A stretch of DNA of 64,000 nucleotides from Rhodobacteraceae bacterium QY30 (GCA_002356635.1 CP023454.1:1410501-1474500), one strand, 5' to 3'; counted from the first letter of the stretch, positions 11,745-23,186 are shown. Notes: generated from the sequence alone by a model not told the origin. Numbers and translations: made by a program.

Positions 11745-12385
11745 TCAGGATGCCGCCGCGGGCAAGCTCATGAGGGCATCGCCGATCGACGCGATAGTTT
11801 CGAGTCTCATGTATCTGGCGCGCTGGACGGCCCATTCGTCATTCTGTTCCAGCAGCAAGGCCCAGACCTGGCGGGTGATGGCGGTCGGGAAGTTGCCGAC
11901 GACATCCGTGCGGGGCTTGATCTCGCCGTTCATACGCTCGATCGGGTCGTCGAGTGCAGCTTGGCCCGGTGCTCCTTCGGAAAGTAGATATAGGGCAGCA
12001 TGTCATGCTCGGCCTCGTCCATGATGGTGGTGAGCTTCGGCAACTTTGGCCGGATTTGGTCAGGCACGGCGCGCCACTGGGCGGTGGCGACCACGGCGGT
12101 TTCCTGGGCCAAGGCGGTAGCGATGAACGCCGAGACGACCCCGCTTCCCGCTCTTCCCGCCAGGGGCAAGAGCGTTGCGTTGGAAGTGACCCCGCCACCG
12201 CTGCCAGGTGGTGCAGAGAACCTTCGAGACTGCGGCGCTGATGCCCTTGTGCGCGTCGCTGATGGCGAACTTCACGCTCCGAAGGCCACGCCGGGTCAAT
12301 TTGCGCAAGAACTCCGTCCAGATCGGTTCGGCCTCTCATCTGCCGATTTCCAAGACCAGAACCTCGCGTGGAAGCGGTCAGCGTT
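11745..12385 (-). pseudogene. IS256-family transposase pseudogene (copy 2, minus strand)
   Basis: C-terminal half of an IS256 transposase in several broken pieces. From its 5' side: REVLVLEIGR, an internal TGA, EAEPIWTEFLRKLTRRGL, ISDAHKGISAAVSKVL and FQRNALA. A frameshift near 12165 follows, then GVVSAFIATALAQ and MDEAEHDMLPYIYFPKEHRA. A second frameshift near 11948 precedes IERMNGEIKPRTDVVG and an intact end (LLLEQNDEWAVQRARYM). One stop and two frameshifts make it non-functional. No terminal inverted repeats were recognised. Confidence 0.8.
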
Positions 12386-12608
12386 TCACTTATCCGGTTG
12401 TAAGAGCAAAGACGTTCAACCTGCAGGCCTCGATCACCCGAGGCCGCGCGCGCCCAGGTTCGGCGGTCTGGTGATATCTTGCGCAGATCATATTTTGCGA
12501 TTCAAGATCATGGGTTCGGCGGTATTCCAGACTTGGCTGATCTGGACGCAGAGACTGCGACGCGGCCAGCGTCAGATCCGAGTTGGTGGTGGGACCGAGG
12601 AAAGCGCA

Positions 12609-12629
12609 GGCGGCTCCGACGGAGCCGCC
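12609..12629 (-). terminator. gltA terminator
   Basis: GGCGGCTCCG and CGGAGCCGCC form a perfect hairpin 32 nt beyond the gltA stop. On the minus strand the trailing T content is modest. Confidence 0.6.
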
Positions 12630-12660
12630 TTTGATTGATGCCAAGACAGTCTCCAGGACG

Positions 12661-13956
12661 TCAGCGGTTTGCCACCGGGACATAGTCGCGCTTCGCTGCG
12701 CCGACGTAAAGCTGGCGAGGACGGCCGATCTTCAGGCCCGGATCGCCGATCATTTCCTTCCACTGCGAAATCCAGCCCACCGTCCGGCTGAGTGCGAAGA
12801 TCGGCGTGAACATCGAGGTCGGGAAGCCCATCGCTTCGAGGATGATGCCCGAGTAGAAATCGACGTTCGGATAGAGCTTCTTCGAGACGAAGTAGTCATC
12901 TTCCAGTGCGATGCGCTCCAGTTCCTTGGCAACCTGAAGGGTCGGGTTGTTGTGGATTCCCAGAAGCTCCAGAACCTCGTCAGCGGATTCCTTCATCACC
13001 TTCGCGCGCGGGTCGAAGTTCTTGTAGACACGGTGGCCGAAGCCCATCAGGCGGAAGCCCGAGTTCTTGTCCTTGGCTTTCGCGATGTATTCCGGGATCC
13101 GGTCGACAGTGCCGATCTCGCGCAGCATCTCCAGGCAGGCCTGGTTGGCGCCGCCATGTGCCGGTCCCCAGAGGCAGGCGATGCCAGCGGCAATACAGGC
13201 GAAGGGGTTCGCCCCCGAAGAACCGGCCAGCCGGACCGTCGAGGTCGAGGCGTTCTGCTCATGGTCGGCGTGCAGCATCATGATCCGGTCCATGGCCCGC
13301 GCCAGTTCCGGCCGCACCACATATTCCTCGGCCGGCACGGCAAAGCACATGTGCAGGAAGTTGCCGGCATAGGTCAGCGAGTTCTTCGGATAGACGAAGG
13401 GCTGCCCGATCGAATACTTGTAGGCCATCGCGGCAATGGTCGGCAGCTTGGCGATCATGCGGATCGCGGCGACTTCGCGCTGCCATGGATCGTTGATGTC
13501 GAGGCTGTCGTGATAGAAGGCCGACATCGCCCCCACGACGCCCACCATGGTGGCCATCGGGTGGCTGTCGCGGCGGAAACCGCGGAAGAAGGCATGGAGC
13601 TGTTCATGCACCATGGTGTGGCGGGTGACCCGGCCTTCGAAATCCTCAAGCTGCGTCTTGTTCGGCAACTCGCCGTTCAGAAGCAGGTAGCAGGTTTCCA
13701 GATAGCGCGAGTGTTCGGCCAGCTGTTCGATCGGGTAGCCGCGATACAGAAGCTCTCCCTTGTCGCCGTCGATATAGGTGATCGAGCTTTCGCAGGCCGC
13801 GGTCGAGGTGAAACCGGGATCATAGGTGAACAGGTCGGCTTCGGCATACAGCTTGCGGATGTCCACCACATCGGGGCCGATGGTGGGCGAGAGGACCGGC
13901 AGGTCGATCGACTTGCCGGCAAAGCTGAGCGTCGCCACAGATTTGGTATCAGCCAT
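12661..13956 (-). CDS. gltA: Citrate synthase (type II)
   Basis: 431 residues. It condenses oxaloacetate and acetyl-CoA at the entry of the TCA cycle. Visible: N-terminal beta-strand region [23 protein letters not shown] typical of the hexameric Gram-negative type, substrate-binding [27 protein letters not shown] (catalytic His region at about residue 268) and [14 protein letters not shown] (second catalytic region). The ATG at 13956 has AAAGGA upstream. It follows gltX on the same strand after 85 nt and probably has its own promoter in that gap. Confidence 0.97.
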   Translation of the reverse strand: MADTKSVATLSFAGKSIDLPVLSPTIGPDVVDIRKLYAEADLFTYDPGFTSTAACESSITYIDGDKGELLYRGYPIEQLAEHSRYLETCYLLLNGELPNKTQLEDFEGRVTRHTMVHEQLHAFFRGFRRDSHPMATMVGVVGAMSAFYHDSLDINDPWQREVAAIRMIAKLPTIAAMAYKYSIGQPFVYPKNSLTYAGNFLHMCFAVPAEEYVVRPELARAMDRIMMLHADHEQNASTSTVRLAGSSGANPFACIAAGIACLWGPAHGGANQACLEMLREIGTVDRIPEYIAKAKDKNSGFRLMGFGHRVYKNFDPRAKVMKESADEVLELLGIHNNPTLQVAKELERIALEDDYFVSKKLYPNVDFYSGIILEAMGFPTSMFTPIFALSRTVGWISQWKEMIGDPGLKIGRPRQLYVGAAKRDYVPVANR

Positions 13957-14041
13957 GGAGGTTCCTTTCCTCGGTTCGTACCCGCGGCACGATCAGGGGC
14001 GTGCCAACCCTTGAAATCACCTCCGGGCTGGGCCGGAGCAT

Positions 14042-15439
14042 TCAGGCAGATGCATCCTTCAGCCGGGCCAGCGTTTCGTCGCGGCCAAGGATCAGCATCA
14101 TGTCGAACACGCTGGGGGTGGCGGTCCGGCCGGCCAGCGCGGCACGGATCGGACTTGCGATCTTGCCTAGACCCAGGCCCGCTTCGGCAGCAACTGCCGC
14201 GACCGCCGTCTCCAGCGCCTCGCGCTCCCAGCTAACATTCTGCAACTGCAACGTCAATGTTCCCAGTATACCACGGGATACCGGATCGAGCACCTTGGCC
14301 GCGGCCTCATCCGGTTGGACCGGACGCTGGGCCAGGACAAAATGCGCCTTTTCCAGCAGATCGGGGTAGGTTTTCGCACGATCCTTCAGGCAATACAGCG
14401 CCGCCGAGAGCCCGGCGCGTTGCGGGGGCGTCAGTGCAGGTGCAGCAGCGGCCTGAAGATATGCTTCAATTTCGGGCAAAAGGGTCGCGTCGTCCATCGC
14501 GGCGATGTGCAGGCCCGACAGATTGGCCAGCTTCTTCGCGTCCAGCCGGGCGGGCGCCCGGCCGATTCCCGACAGTTCGAACCAGGACTTCGCCTGCGCA
14601 TCGGTGAAGAATTCGTCGTCCCCGTGGCTCCAGCCGAGCCGGGCCAGGTAGTTGCGCAACGCCGCCGCCGGATAGCCCATCGCCGAATATTCATGCAACC
14701 CGACGGCCCCGTGCCGCTTGGATAGCTTCTTCCCATCCTCGCCGTGAATCAGCGGAATATGCGCCCAGACGGGAACCGGCCAGCCCATGGCATGGAAGAT
14801 CTGCGTCTGTCTTGCAGCATTGTTCAAGTGGTCGTCGCCCCGGATGACATGCGTGACGCCCATGTCGTGATCATCCACGACCACGGCGAGCATGTAGGTG
14901 GGCGTACCATCGGAGCGTAAACAAACCATATCGTCCAATTGGTCGTTTCGGAACACGACCCGCCCCTGAACGGCATCCTCGATCACCGTTTCCCCGGTTC
15001 GCGGAGCCTTCAGGCGGATGACGAAGGGCCGGTCTGGATAGGTTGAGGGATCGGCATCGCGCCAGGGGCTCTGGAACAGGGTCGAGCGACCCTCGGCGCG
15101 GGCGGCTTCCCGGAACGCCTCGATTTCGTCCTGCGTGCAGAAGCATTTGTAGGCGTTGCCCCGCGCCAGCATCTCGTGCGCTACCTCGGCGTGGCGGTCG
15201 CGCCGTTCGAACTGGCTCACCACTTCGCCGTCCCAGTCCAGCCCCAGCCAGGTCAAACCTTGAAGGATCGCCGCGGTTGCCTCGGGGGTGGACCGTTCCC
15301 GGTCCGTATCCTCGATCCGGAGAAGGAAGGTGCCGCCGTGGCCGCGGGCGAAGAGCCAGTTGAACAAGGCCGTCCGCGCGCCGCCGATGTGCAGGTAGCC
15401 GGTGGGCGACGGCGCGAAGCGGGTGACGATCGGGGACAT
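14042..15439 (-). CDS. gltX: Glutamyl-tRNA synthetase
   Basis: 465-residue class I aminoacyl-tRNA synthetase. HIGH-type motif in [18 protein letters not shown] at residue about 9, zinc-site-like CFCTQDEIE, and KMSKS-type [11 protein letters not shown] at about 240; helical anticodon-binding domain at the C-terminus. Alphaproteobacteria often have two GltX proteins, one charging tRNA-Glu and one charging tRNA-Gln for the GatCAB route. Which this is cannot be decided here. It is divergent from comEC with a 79-nt gap. Confidence 0.95.
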   Translation of the reverse strand: MSPIVTRFAPSPTGYLHIGGARTALFNWLFARGHGGTFLLRIEDTDRERSTPEATAAILQGLTWLGLDWDGEVVSQFERRDRHAEVAHEMLARGNAYKCFCTQDEIEAFREAARAEGRSTLFQSPWRDADPSTYPDRPFVIRLKAPRTGETVIEDAVQGRVVFRNDQLDDMVCLRSDGTPTYMLAVVVDDHDMGVTHVIRGDDHLNNAARQTQIFHAMGWPVPVWAHIPLIHGEDGKKLSKRHGAVGLHEYSAMGYPAAALRNYLARLGWSHGDDEFFTDAQAKSWFELSGIGRAPARLDAKKLANLSGLHIAAMDDATLLPEIEAYLQAAAAPALTPPQRAGLSAALYCLKDRAKTYPDLLEKAHFVLAQRPVQPDEAAAKVLDPVSRGILGTLTLQLQNVSWEREALETAVAAVAAEAGLGLGKIASPIRAALAGRTATPSVFDMMLILGRDETLARLKDASA

Positions 15440-15518
15440 GGCGGTGTTAACCTTTCGGAAACCAGGAGGACGCTAACGTGACGCTGCGTGCTTAGGCAAG
15501 GACGGGGTCAAGAGCAAG

Positions 15519-17660
15519 ATGCGCGGGTTGGGGCTTCCCCTTCGGCAGGTGCTGGCTGCCCCCCGCGGGGCGGCATCGCTTCTGGGCGTGCTGGACCATC
15601 TGGCCGCGACCCGAGAGGGGCTGATGCCCTGGGTTCCCGTTTGCCTGGGCGTGGGCATCGGCAGCTATTTCCTGTTCCATGAGGAGCCGGGCCTCCCTCA
15701 GGCGCTGCTGGCGGGGGCTGTCCTTTGCCTTTCGATCCTGCTCGTGCGGCTGGGGGCCGAGCGGGCGCGCGTGCCGGGGCTGGCGCTTCTGCTGATCGCG
15801 GCGGGGCTTCTTCTGATGATGGCCCGGTCCTGGATGGTGGCGGCCCCGGTGCTGCCCTACCGCTATTTCGGGTTGGTCGAGGGACGAATTGTCGATATCG
15901 ATCGCTCATTCTCGGATGCACTGCGCCTGACGCTGGATCGTGTCGCCATGCCGGGACTTGTGGATGCAAAGCCGCCGGGGCGTGTCCGGCTGGCGCTGCA
16001 TTCGGCGGATGGGCAAGACCTTATGGTGCCCGGAACGCGGGTTCGGCTTCGCGGGCATCTCTCCCCTCCGGACGGTCCGGTGGAGCCGGGCGGTTTCGAT
16101 TTTCAGCGCCTAGCCTGGTTCAGTGGTCTTGGTGCGGTCGGCTACAGCCGCGATCCGGTCACGGTTGTTGCCCCCGCCGATCCGGGCGACATGCGACTTT
16201 GGGCCTTCCGGCTCAGGATGGAACTCTCGGCCAGGATGCAGGCAGGTATGGGGGGCGGACCGGCAGCCGCGTTGGCATCGGCTTTCATGACGGGCGACCG
16301 TTCGGGGATCGACGCTGCCACGAACGAGTCGATGCGGGCCTCGAACCTTTCACACCTGATCTCGATCTCCGGGCTCCACATGGGGCTGATCACGGGCTTC
16401 GTCTTTGCGCTGATCCGCGGCGGTATGGCGCTGTGTCCACCACTCGCCCTGCGGTGGGACGGGCGAAAATCTGCGGCAGTCGTGGCGGCGCTTGCGGCAA
16501 CGTTCTACCTGGCGCTGGCGGGGCCGGACGTGGCCACACGGCGCGCCTACATCATGGCGATGGTGATGATGCTGGCGATCCTGGCCGACCGGCGGGCGAT
16601 TTCGCTTCGTACGGTCGCGATTTCCGCAGTCGTGGTGCTGTTGCTGGAACCGGAAAGCCTGATCGAGCCGGGCTTCCAGATGTCCTTCGCGGCCACCGCG
16701 GCTCTTGTCGTGGGGTTCGGCCACTGGCCCCGCCTTCAGGGCCGGCTGCCCGTCTGGCTGCGACCGGCGGCGCTGGCCGTCCTGTCCTCGGTCGTCGCGG
16801 GAAGTGCAACTGCACCCATTGCGGCCCTGCATTTCAACCGCATCGCCGAATATGGCCTGATTGCCAACCTGCTGGCGACGCCGTTGATGGGGTTGGTGGT
16901 AATGCCGGCCGGCGTGCTGGTCCTGATCCTGCTGCCTTTCGGCGTGGCGGGGCCGGCTCTTTGGACGTTGAAGTGGGGGACCGCGGGCGTCATCGCCATC
17001 AGTAACTGGGTCGCGGGTCTTGATGGTGCGGTGGTGCCCGTCGTCACGCCGCCTCCGGTCGTCCTTCCGCTTCTGGCGATGGGCGCATTGCTTGTGCTGG
17101 CGGGAAGCGGATGGGGACTGCGGCTGACGGGCGGGGCGGGGATTGCCGTGGCGTTCCTCCTCTGGTCAGGCGCAACCCGGCCGGATCTTCTGATCGCATC
17201 AGATGGTGGCCTTGTCGGAGTCATGGGACCGGAAGGCAGGATCCTCTCACGGCCGAAGGGCGCGGGATTTGTCGCCCGTGCCTGGCTGGAAAACGATGGG
17301 GATACGGCAAGCCAGGAACAAGCCGCCCTGCGCCCGGGATTTTCGGGGCCGAAGACCGCGCGCGAGGGCAGGGTCGGGGGGCGGCCGTTGCTGCACCTGA
17401 CGGGGAAATCGGCGCCCGGCGCGGTCGCAGGTGCGTGCCGCAATGGAGCCGTTGTCGTATTGAACCGGAAAACCCCGGTGAAAATCGAGGGGAACTGCCA
17501 GGTCCACGACCAGGGCCGCCTGCGCCGCAGCGGCAGCGTTGCGGGATATGTCACCGCAGACGGCAGCATCCGCTTTGTCACGGCGCGCGATCTGACAGGT
17601 TGGCGGTACTGGAACAGCCGCCGCGCCCGGGACCGGATCCTTTCACCGGCCGATCAATAG
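15519..17660 (+). CDS. comEC: ComEC/Rec2 family DNA-uptake channel
   Basis: 713 residues. N-terminal hydrophobic segments, a soluble DUF4131/OB-like region at about residues 115-215, then the Competence membrane domain ([19 protein letters not shown] at about 272 and [20 protein letters not shown] at about 455). The C-terminal tail is short, from about residue 560, and lacks a clear metallo-beta-lactamase HxHxDH motif. ComEC carries single-stranded DNA across the inner membrane. In Rhodobacter capsulatus it is needed to receive GTA DNA. The ribosome site before the ATG is weak; an internal ATG at 15624 is an alternative. Its 3' end overlaps lexA by 7 nt. Confidence 0.88.
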   Translation: MRGLGLPLRQVLAAPRGAASLLGVLDHLAATREGLMPWVPVCLGVGIGSYFLFHEEPGLPQALLAGAVLCLSILLVRLGAERARVPGLALLLIAAGLLLMMARSWMVAAPVLPYRYFGLVEGRIVDIDRSFSDALRLTLDRVAMPGLVDAKPPGRVRLALHSADGQDLMVPGTRVRLRGHLSPPDGPVEPGGFDFQRLAWFSGLGAVGYSRDPVTVVAPADPGDMRLWAFRLRMELSARMQAGMGGGPAAALASAFMTGDRSGIDAATNESMRASNLSHLISISGLHMGLITGFVFALIRGGMALCPPLALRWDGRKSAAVVAALAATFYLALAGPDVATRRAYIMAMVMMLAILADRRAISLRTVAISAVVVLLLEPESLIEPGFQMSFAATAALVVGFGHWPRLQGRLPVWLRPAALAVLSSVVAGSATAPIAALHFNRIAEYGLIANLLATPLMGLVVMPAGVLVLILLPFGVAGPALWTLKWGTAGVIAISNWVAGLDGAVVPVVTPPPVVLPLLAMGALLVLAGSGWGLRLTGGAGIAVAFLLWSGATRPDLLIASDGGLVGVMGPEGRILSRPKGAGFVARAWLENDGDTASQEQAALRPGFSGPKTAREGRVGGRPLLHLTGKSAPGAVAGACRNGAVVVLNRKTPVKIEGNCQVHDQGRLRRSGSVAGYVTADGSIRFVTARDLTGWRYWNSRRARDRILSPADQ

Positions 17661-18340
17661 CTTCGGATCAGTCCCACAAGCCGACCCTGGATCCGCACCT
17701 GATCCTCGCGCAGCAAGCGGTCTTCGTAGGCAGGGTTCGCGGCTTCCAGAACGATCATGTTCCCCCGGCGCCGATACCGTTTCAGCGTCGCCTCATGCCC
17801 CTCGACCAGTGCGACAACAATATCACCCATTTCTGCGGTGCTCTGTTCGCGGATCACCACCACGTCGCCGTCGTTGATCCCGGCCTCGATCATCGAGTCG
17901 CCCTTGACCTCCAGCGCGTAATGGGCGCCGCGGCCGGCGACCATCCCGCCCGGAACGGCGACGTGATGGGAAATCTCGCTGATCGCCTCGATCGGCACCC
18001 CCGCCGCGATCCGGCCCATGACCGGAAGCTCGACCGCGTCCAGCGTCGTGACCGGCATCGCCCCACGCGGCGGGTCGGTGCGATCGCCCTGGATCACGCG
18101 GGGAGCAAAGCCGGGCTTGTCCATCGCCTCGGGCAGCTTGATGATCTCGATCGCGCGGGCGCGATGTGCAAGGCGGCGGATGAAGCCCCGCTCCTCCAGC
18201 GCCGTGATCAGGCGGTGGATGCCCGACTTGGACCGCAGATCCAGCGCCTCCTTCATTTCGTCAAACGAGGGCGGAACCCCATCGCGCACCATGCGCTTTT
18301 GGATGAAATCCAGAAGTTCCAGCTGCTTGCGCGTCAACAT
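17654..18340 (-). CDS. lexA: LexA repressor
   Basis: 228-residue SOS repressor and self-cleaving serine peptidase. N-terminal winged helix [14 protein letters not shown]...[11 protein letters not shown]...[17 protein letters not shown]; Ala-Gly cleavage site in GGMVAGRGA; catalytic Ser in KGDSM and catalytic Lys in EATLKRYRR. The start at 18340 gives the canonical N-terminus; an in-frame ATG at 18382 would begin inside the operator and was rejected. Three tandem GTTC half-sites upstream indicate autoregulation. It is last in the trp-moa string after moeA (81-nt gap) and converges on comEC with overlapping ends. Confidence 0.97.
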   Translation of the reverse strand: MLTRKQLELLDFIQKRMVRDGVPPSFDEMKEALDLRSKSGIHRLITALEERGFIRRLAHRARAIEIIKLPEAMDKPGFAPRVIQGDRTDPPRGAMPVTTLDAVELPVMGRIAAGVPIEAISEISHHVAVPGGMVAGRGAHYALEVKGDSMIEAGINDGDVVVIREQSTAEMGDIVVALVEGHEATLKRYRRRGNMIVLEAANPAYEDRLLREDQVRIQGRLVGLIRSY

Positions 18341-18371
18341 TGATCCGGGATCCTGTCGTGGGAATATGCCT

Positions 18372-18397
18372 GTTCCAGACATGTTCTGCCACTGTTC
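18372..18397 (+). promoter_or_regulatory. Tandem LexA operators in front of lexA
   Basis: Three GTTC half-sites at 18372-18375, 18383-18386 and 18394-18397 are spaced exactly 7 nt apart, giving two overlapping GTTC-N7-GTTC SOS boxes. They lie 31 nt upstream of the lexA start, between moeA and lexA. Confidence 0.85.
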
Positions 18398-18421
18398 CCG
18401 CTTTGTGTCAACGTGGTCGCG

Positions 18422-19603
18422 TCAAAGTGGCATCCATTCCACTTGCTCGCCGGCCCGGCGCGCCGGATCACCGATGGGCCGCACCAGCAGCGCATCGGCC
18501 TCGGCCAGTTCCGCCATCAGCGACGAATCCTGCCGTTCGAAGGGGCGGATCAGGCTCAGCCCGGCGCGCGGCACAAGGCTTGCGCGCATGAAATGCGTCC
18601 GCGGGCCATTTGCGGGCAGGTCGCAGGCCAGTTCCGCCACCCGGGTGTCGTGACGCGCGGGCAATCCCTGCAAGTGGTCCAGAAGCGGCTTCAGAAACAG
18701 CGTCGCGCCGACGAAGGCCGAAACCGGGTTTCCCGGCAGACCCAGCACGACCGACCGGCCCAGTCGCCCGGCCATCAGGGGCTTGCCCGGGCGCATGGAA
18801 ATCTTCCAGAAGGCGCGGTCCATTCCCAGGTCGGCCGAGACCTTGCCGACCAGATCATGATCACCGACGGAGGCACCGCCGATGGTAACGATCACATCCG
18901 CATCGGACGCCAGGGCAAAGCACATTCGAAGCGAGGGTTCATTATCGCGCGCGATCGGCAGCAGCCGTGCCTCGGCGCCGCAGGATTCGGCCAGGGCCGT
19001 CACCGCCAGCCCGCCCGAGGCGATGATCTGGTCCGGCCCCGGCGTCTCCCCCGGCATCACCAGCTCGTCGCCCGTGGACATGACCGCAACGACGGGACGC
19101 CGCGCCACCGTGACCTGGGGCACATTCATTGCCGCAAGAAGCGTCAGATCGCGCGGACCCAGGCGCCGGGGCGCCGCGAAGGTCTGGCCTTTGCGGAAGT
19201 CCTGGCCGCGCGGCCGGATGTTGCTTTGCGCTTCGATCTTCGGCCCAAGGGTGATGGTGTCATCGACCCGGGTGACATCTTCCTGAAGCACCACACGATC
19301 AGCCCCTGCCGGGACCGGCGCCCCGGTGAAGATCCGGGCGGCCGTTCCCGGCTGGACCGGACCCGCGAAGGAATGGCCGGCACTGGCTTCACCGACGACG
19401 TGCAGGGTTGCGCCGATCTTGTGATCCGCATCGCGAATGGCATATCCGTCCATGGCCGAGGCGTCGAAGGGCGGCTGGTCCAGACCTGCCGACGCCGGTG
19501 CGATCAGGACACGACCGCAGGACTGTCGAAGTGGCACGTCCTCTCCACCCAAGGGCGTCCCCAGGGCCAGGACCTTCTCCAGCGCTTCTTCGACGGAAAT
19601 CAC
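18422..19603 (-). CDS. moeA: Molybdopterin molybdenumtransferase
   Basis: 393 residues. It inserts molybdate into adenylated molybdopterin in the last step of Moco synthesis. Visible: N-terminal [25 protein letters not shown] at about residue 45, a central MoCF-type core with VMSTGDELV and [11 protein letters not shown], and [12 protein letters not shown]. It starts with GTG at 19603, overlapping the moaC stop by 4 nt (GTGA), so translation is probably coupled. Its upstream partners are trpC and moaC; lexA follows. Confidence 0.96.
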   Translation of the reverse strand: MISVEEALEKVLALGTPLGGEDVPLRQSCGRVLIAPASAGLDQPPFDASAMDGYAIRDADHKIGATLHVVGEASAGHSFAGPVQPGTAARIFTGAPVPAGADRVVLQEDVTRVDDTITLGPKIEAQSNIRPRGQDFRKGQTFAAPRRLGPRDLTLLAAMNVPQVTVARRPVVAVMSTGDELVMPGETPGPDQIIASGGLAVTALAESCGAEARLLPIARDNEPSLRMCFALASDADVIVTIGGASVGDHDLVGKVSADLGMDRAFWKISMRPGKPLMAGRLGRSVVLGLPGNPVSAFVGATLFLKPLLDHLQGLPARHDTRVAELACDLPANGPRTHFMRASLVPRAGLSLIRPFERQDSSLMAELAEADALLVRPIGDPARRAGEQVEWMPL

Positions 19604-20076
19604 GTCCTTGCCTCATACCGGCCTGATTTTCCACCATCTTTCAGGACAACTTCGACGCCCTCAATCCGCATGGAGCGTTCGGCCGCCTTCAGCATGTCGT
19701 AAACCGTCAACGCGGCAACCGAAGCGGCAGTCAGGGCCTCCATCTCGACCCCGGTCTGGCCGGTGGTGCGGACGGTCGCCTCGATCCGAACGCCGGGCAG
19801 CGTTTCATCGGTTTCAAGTTCCACCGCCACGCGGGTGATCGGCAGCGGATGGCAGAGCGGGATCAGGTCCGACGTGCGCTTTGCGGCCATGATACCGGCC
19901 AGTTGCGCAACGGCCAGGACGTCGCCCTTCTTCGCGCGGCGCTCAGTCACCAGAGCCAGCGTTTCGGGCAGCATCACAACCCGGGCCGTGGCCGTGGCCA
20001 CCCGGTCGGTGATCGCTTTCCCGGTCACATCGACCATATGGGCATTGCCGTCCTTGTCGAAATGAGTAAGCGCCAT
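19600..20076 (-). CDS. moaC: Cyclic pyranopterin monophosphate synthase
   Basis: 158 residues. It converts the MoaA product (3',8-cyclo-GTP) to cyclic pyranopterin monophosphate. [12 protein letters not shown] near the start, [13 protein letters not shown] with the catalytic-site His, and [24 protein letters not shown] are classical MoaC blocks. The ATG at 20076 lies one base after the trpC stop, so it is translationally linked to trpC. MoaA is not in this window. Confidence 0.96.
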   Translation of the reverse strand: MALTHFDKDGNAHMVDVTGKAITDRVATATARVVMLPETLALVTERRAKKGDVLAVAQLAGIMAAKRTSDLIPLCHPLPITRVAVELETDETLPGVRIEATVRTTGQTGVEMEALTAASVAALTVYDMLKAAERSMRIEGVEVVLKDGGKSGRYEART

Positions 20077-20077
20077 G

Positions 20078-20875
20078 TCACACCTTGAGGGGATGGGAGA
20101 GAAGGTCGCGCGTGGCCTGCGCGACATCGGACTGCCGCATCAGGCTTTCCCCGATCAGGAAGGCGCGCGCGCCAGCACGTGCCATGTCGGCCAGATCCGC
20201 AGGGGTAAAAAGGCCGCTTTCGCAGACCAGAAGCCGGTCTTTCGGCAGGCGCGGCGCCAGTTTCCGCGTTGTATCAAGAGAAACGTCGAAGGTTTTGAGA
20301 TTGCGGTTGTTTATCCCGATCATCGGCGACGACAACTTCAGCGCGCGGTCCAGTTCTTCGGCATCGTGCACCTCGATCAGCGCATCCATCCCCCAATGAT
20401 GCGCCGCCGCTTCCAGATCGGCGGCCAGGGCATCCGACACGCTGGCCATGATGATCAGGATGCAGTCCGCCCCCCAGGCGCGCGCCTCGGCCACCTGATA
20501 GGTGTCGTAAAGGAAATCCTTGCGCAGCACCGGCAGGCGGCAGGCGGCGCGGGCAGCGACCAGATACTCCGGCGCCCCCTGGAAGGACGGCGTGTCCGTC
20601 AGGATCGACAGACAGGTGGCGCCGCCTTCGGCATAGGCGCGTGCCAGGGCGGGCGGATCGAAATCGGGGCGGATCAGACCCTTGGAGGGGCTGGCCTTCT
20701 TGATCTCGGCAATCAGGCCATAGCCGGTCCGGGTCGCCTCGCGCAGGGCCGGATAGAAACCGCGGGGCGCATCGGCCGCACGGGCTTCGCCCTCGATGAC
20801 GGCAAGCGGGCGCGCGCGTTTGGCGGCCGCGATCTCGTCGAGCTTGTAGCTCTTGATCTTGTCCAGGATGTCCAT
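20078..20875 (-). CDS. trpC: Indole-3-glycerol phosphate synthase
   Basis: 265-residue TIM barrel, the fourth step of tryptophan synthesis. Visible: [20 protein letters not shown] (substrate Lys and SPS motif), [33 protein letters not shown] and [18 protein letters not shown], all standard. There is no PRAI fusion (trpF separate). It lies 46 nt behind ung and one base ahead of moaC in the same run. The start at 20875 matches the family; the open frame upstream overlaps ung and is not coding. Confidence 0.96.
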   Translation of the reverse strand: MDILDKIKSYKLDEIAAAKRARPLAVIEGEARAADAPRGFYPALREATRTGYGLIAEIKKASPSKGLIRPDFDPPALARAYAEGGATCLSILTDTPSFQGAPEYLVAARAACRLPVLRKDFLYDTYQVAEARAWGADCILIIMASVSDALAADLEAAAHHWGMDALIEVHDAEELDRALKLSSPMIGINNRNLKTFDVSLDTTRKLAPRLPKDRLLVCESGLFTPADLADMARAGARAFLIGESLMRQSDVAQATRDLLSHPLKV

Positions 20876-20921
20876 GCTTCCTCTTACTGCGACTGCCCCG
20901 TGATGGAAAGGGAAAGCGCCC

Positions 20922-21566
20922 TCAGCCCCAGCGGATGGGCTTCTCGCCTTGCCGGACCAGCCAGTCGTTCGTGCGGCTGAAGGGGCGAGAGCCGAAAAAA
21001 CCCCGATAGGCCGAAAGTGGCGATGGGTGGGCGGACTCGATCCGCAGATGACCGGAATTGCGAAGGTGCCGCGCTGCCAGACGCTGGGCGGGCGTCCCCC
21101 AAAGCAGGAAGGCGCGCGGCCGCGTGTCAAGTTCCGCAAGAACCTGGGCGATCAGCGCGGACCATCCCATCTGGTCATGGCCCTTGGCCGCGCCCTCTGG
21201 AACGCTGAGCGCGGTGTTCAGAAGCAGAACGCCCTGATCCGCCCAGTCCGAGAGCGCGGTCTGCGAACGAGAAACACCAAGATCGTCGCGCAACTCCTTG
21301 AAAATGTTTCCAAGGCTGTCCAGGCGCCCCGGGAAATCCGGTTGGATCGAGAAGGCCAGCCCGTCGGCCTTGCCCGGCGTATGGTACGGATCCTGACCCA
21401 GGATCACCACGCGGGTGCGGTCCGGCGCGCAGCGCTCCAGCGCGGCAAAGCGCACCTCCTCGGGGGGCAGGATTGTCCGGCGATCGGCGGCCAGCGCGGC
21501 CTGCACCTTCGGCCAGTCGTCGCGGAAAAAGGGCAGGTGCGACCAGGCGGCCGGAACCGGCGTCAT
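20922..21566 (-). CDS. ung: Uracil-DNA glycosylase (family 1)
   Basis: 214 residues. It excises uracil from DNA as the first step of base excision repair. Motif [18 protein letters not shown] carries the catalytic Asp (about residue 59) and motif [16 protein letters not shown] carries the His. The ATG lies 7 nt after the trpD stop, so it is embedded in the trp gene run and co-transcribed with trpC, moaC, moeA and perhaps lexA. Neither neighbour is functionally related. Confidence 0.95.
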   Translation of the reverse strand: MTPVPAAWSHLPFFRDDWPKVQAALAADRRTILPPEEVRFAALERCAPDRTRVVILGQDPYHTPGKADGLAFSIQPDFPGRLDSLGNIFKELRDDLGVSRSQTALSDWADQGVLLLNTALSVPEGAAKGHDQMGWSALIAQVLAELDTRPRAFLLWGTPAQRLAARHLRNSGHLRIESAHPSPLSAYRGFFGSRPFSRTNDWLVRQGEKPIRWG

Positions 21567-21573
21567 CGTCCGG

Positions 21574-22593
21574 TCACCCCTGAAGTGGTGAGATCCGGCG
21601 CAGCGCCGCCACCTTGTCGGCCGCCCGGCCGCTGTCGATCGACTCGGCCGCCAGCGCCACCCCCTCCTTCAGCGAGGTGACCTTGCCCGCGCAGATCAAG
21701 GCCGCGGCGGAGTTCAGAAGAACGGCATCGCGGTAGGCCCCCGCGGCCCCGGCCAGCACGGCCCGAAGTGCGGCGGCGTTTTCGGCCGGGGTCCCGCCGA
21801 CGATCTCTTCGAAGGGATGAACCGGCAGGCCGGCGTCTTCGGGATGGACCTCGAACTCGGTCACCTTGCCGTCCTTCAACTCGGCCACGAAGCTGCGATC
21901 CGAGATCGCCAATTCATCCGAGCCATCGCCGCCGTGGACCAGCCAGCAGTGCTCCGATCCCAGCGTGGCCAGCGTTTCGGCCATCGGCCGGATCCACACG
22001 CGCGAGAACGCACCCGTCAGCTGCCGCGTGACGCCGGCCGGGTTGGTCATCGGTCCCAGCAGATTGAACACGGTGCGGGTCCCCAGTTCGGACCGGGTGG
22101 GCATGACGTGCCGGATGGCCGGATGGTGGATCGGGGCCATCATGAAGGCGATTCCGCATTCGGCGAACTCGCGTTCCACGATCTCGCGGCCGACCATGAC
22201 ATTGATGCCCAGATGGGTCAGTGCGTCCGCCGCACCCGATTTGGACGACAGGTTGCGGTTGCCGTGCTTGGCCACCACAACGCCCGTGCCCGCGACGACA
22301 AAGGCGGTGGTGGTCGAGATGTTAAGCGTGCCCTTGCCGTCCCCGCCGGTGCCGACGATGTCGATGGCGCCTTTTGGTGCGGTCACGGGATGGCACTTGG
22401 CGCGCATCACCCGGGCGGCGGCGGCCATTTCCTCGACCGTTTCACCGCGGGTCCGCAGCGCCATCAGCAGGCCGCCCATCTGGCTGGGGGTTGCCGTGCC
22501 CTCGAACAGGGCTTCGAAGGCCGTCTCGGCCTCGGCCCCGGTCAGGGGGCGTTCGGCGGCAATGCCGATCAGCGGGCGAAGCGCGTCGGTCAT
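21574..22593 (-). CDS. trpD: Anthranilate phosphoribosyltransferase
   Basis: 339 residues, the second step of tryptophan synthesis. Visible: [20 protein letters not shown] (PRPP-binding loop, about residue 80), [15 protein letters not shown] and [15 protein letters not shown]. It overlaps the trpG stop by 4 nt, so the two are translated in tandem. The minus-strand order is trpG, trpD, ung, trpC. Confidence 0.97.
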   Translation of the reverse strand: MTDALRPLIGIAAERPLTGAEAETAFEALFEGTATPSQMGGLLMALRTRGETVEEMAAAARVMRAKCHPVTAPKGAIDIVGTGGDGKGTLNISTTTAFVVAGTGVVVAKHGNRNLSSKSGAADALTHLGINVMVGREIVEREFAECGIAFMMAPIHHPAIRHVMPTRSELGTRTVFNLLGPMTNPAGVTRQLTGAFSRVWIRPMAETLATLGSEHCWLVHGGDGSDELAISDRSFVAELKDGKVTEFEVHPEDAGLPVHPFEEIVGGTPAENAAALRAVLAGAAGAYRDAVLLNSAAALICAGKVTSLKEGVALAAESIDSGRAADKVAALRRISPLQG

Positions 22594-23186
22594 GCTGCCA
22601 CCTTCCGAAGCGGCACGCCCGCGTCTTCCAGGAAGTTGCGCAGCATCTGGTGGCCGTGTTCGGATGCGATGGATTCAGGATGGAACTGCACGCCCTCGAT
22701 CGGCAGGGTCTTGTGCTTCAATCCCATGATCGTGCCGTCCTTCAGCCAGGCCGTGACCTCGAGGCAGTCTGGCAGGGTTTCGCGTTCGACGATCAGCGAA
22801 TGATAGCGCGTAGCCAGGAAGGGCGAGGGCAGGCCGCGGAACATGCCTTTGCCGTCGTGGTGCATCTCTCCCATCTTGCCGTGCACGATTTCGTGGCAGC
22901 GGACGACCTTGCCGCCGAAGGCCTGCCCGATGGTCTGGTGCCCGAGGCAAACCCCCAGCAGGGGTGTGCGCGTTTCCGCGGCGGCCTGGGTCAGGGCCAG
23001 GCAGATCCCGGCCTGATCCGGGTCGCAGGGACCGGGAGACAGCACGATGGCCGATGGCTTCAGCGCCATCGCCTCTTGCACGTTCAGGGCGTCGTTGCGC
23101 CTGACCACGACATCGGCGCCGATTTCACCGAAATAGTGGACGAGGTTGTAGGTGAAACTGTCATAGTTATCGATCAGAAGCAGCAT
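22590..23186 (-). CDS. trpG: Anthranilate synthase glutaminase component
   Basis: 198-residue class I glutamine amidotransferase. Begins [19 protein letters not shown], nucleophile motif [17 protein letters not shown], and [11 protein letters not shown] with the His-Glu pair. It delivers ammonia to TrpE. Similarity to PabA means it may also serve folate synthesis, but trpD directly behind favours TrpG. trpE is not next to it; the upstream gene is a divergent deacetylase-like gene. No tryptophan leader peptide was found upstream. Confidence 0.93.
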   Translation of the reverse strand: MLLLIDNYDSFTYNLVHYFGEIGADVVVRRNDALNVQEAMALKPSAIVLSPGPCDPDQAGICLALTQAAAETRTPLLGVCLGHQTIGQAFGGKVVRCHEIVHGKMGEMHHDGKGMFRGLPSPFLATRYHSLIVERETLPDCLEVTAWLKDGTIMGLKHKTLPIEGVQFHPESIASEHGHQMLRNFLEDAGVPLRKVAA

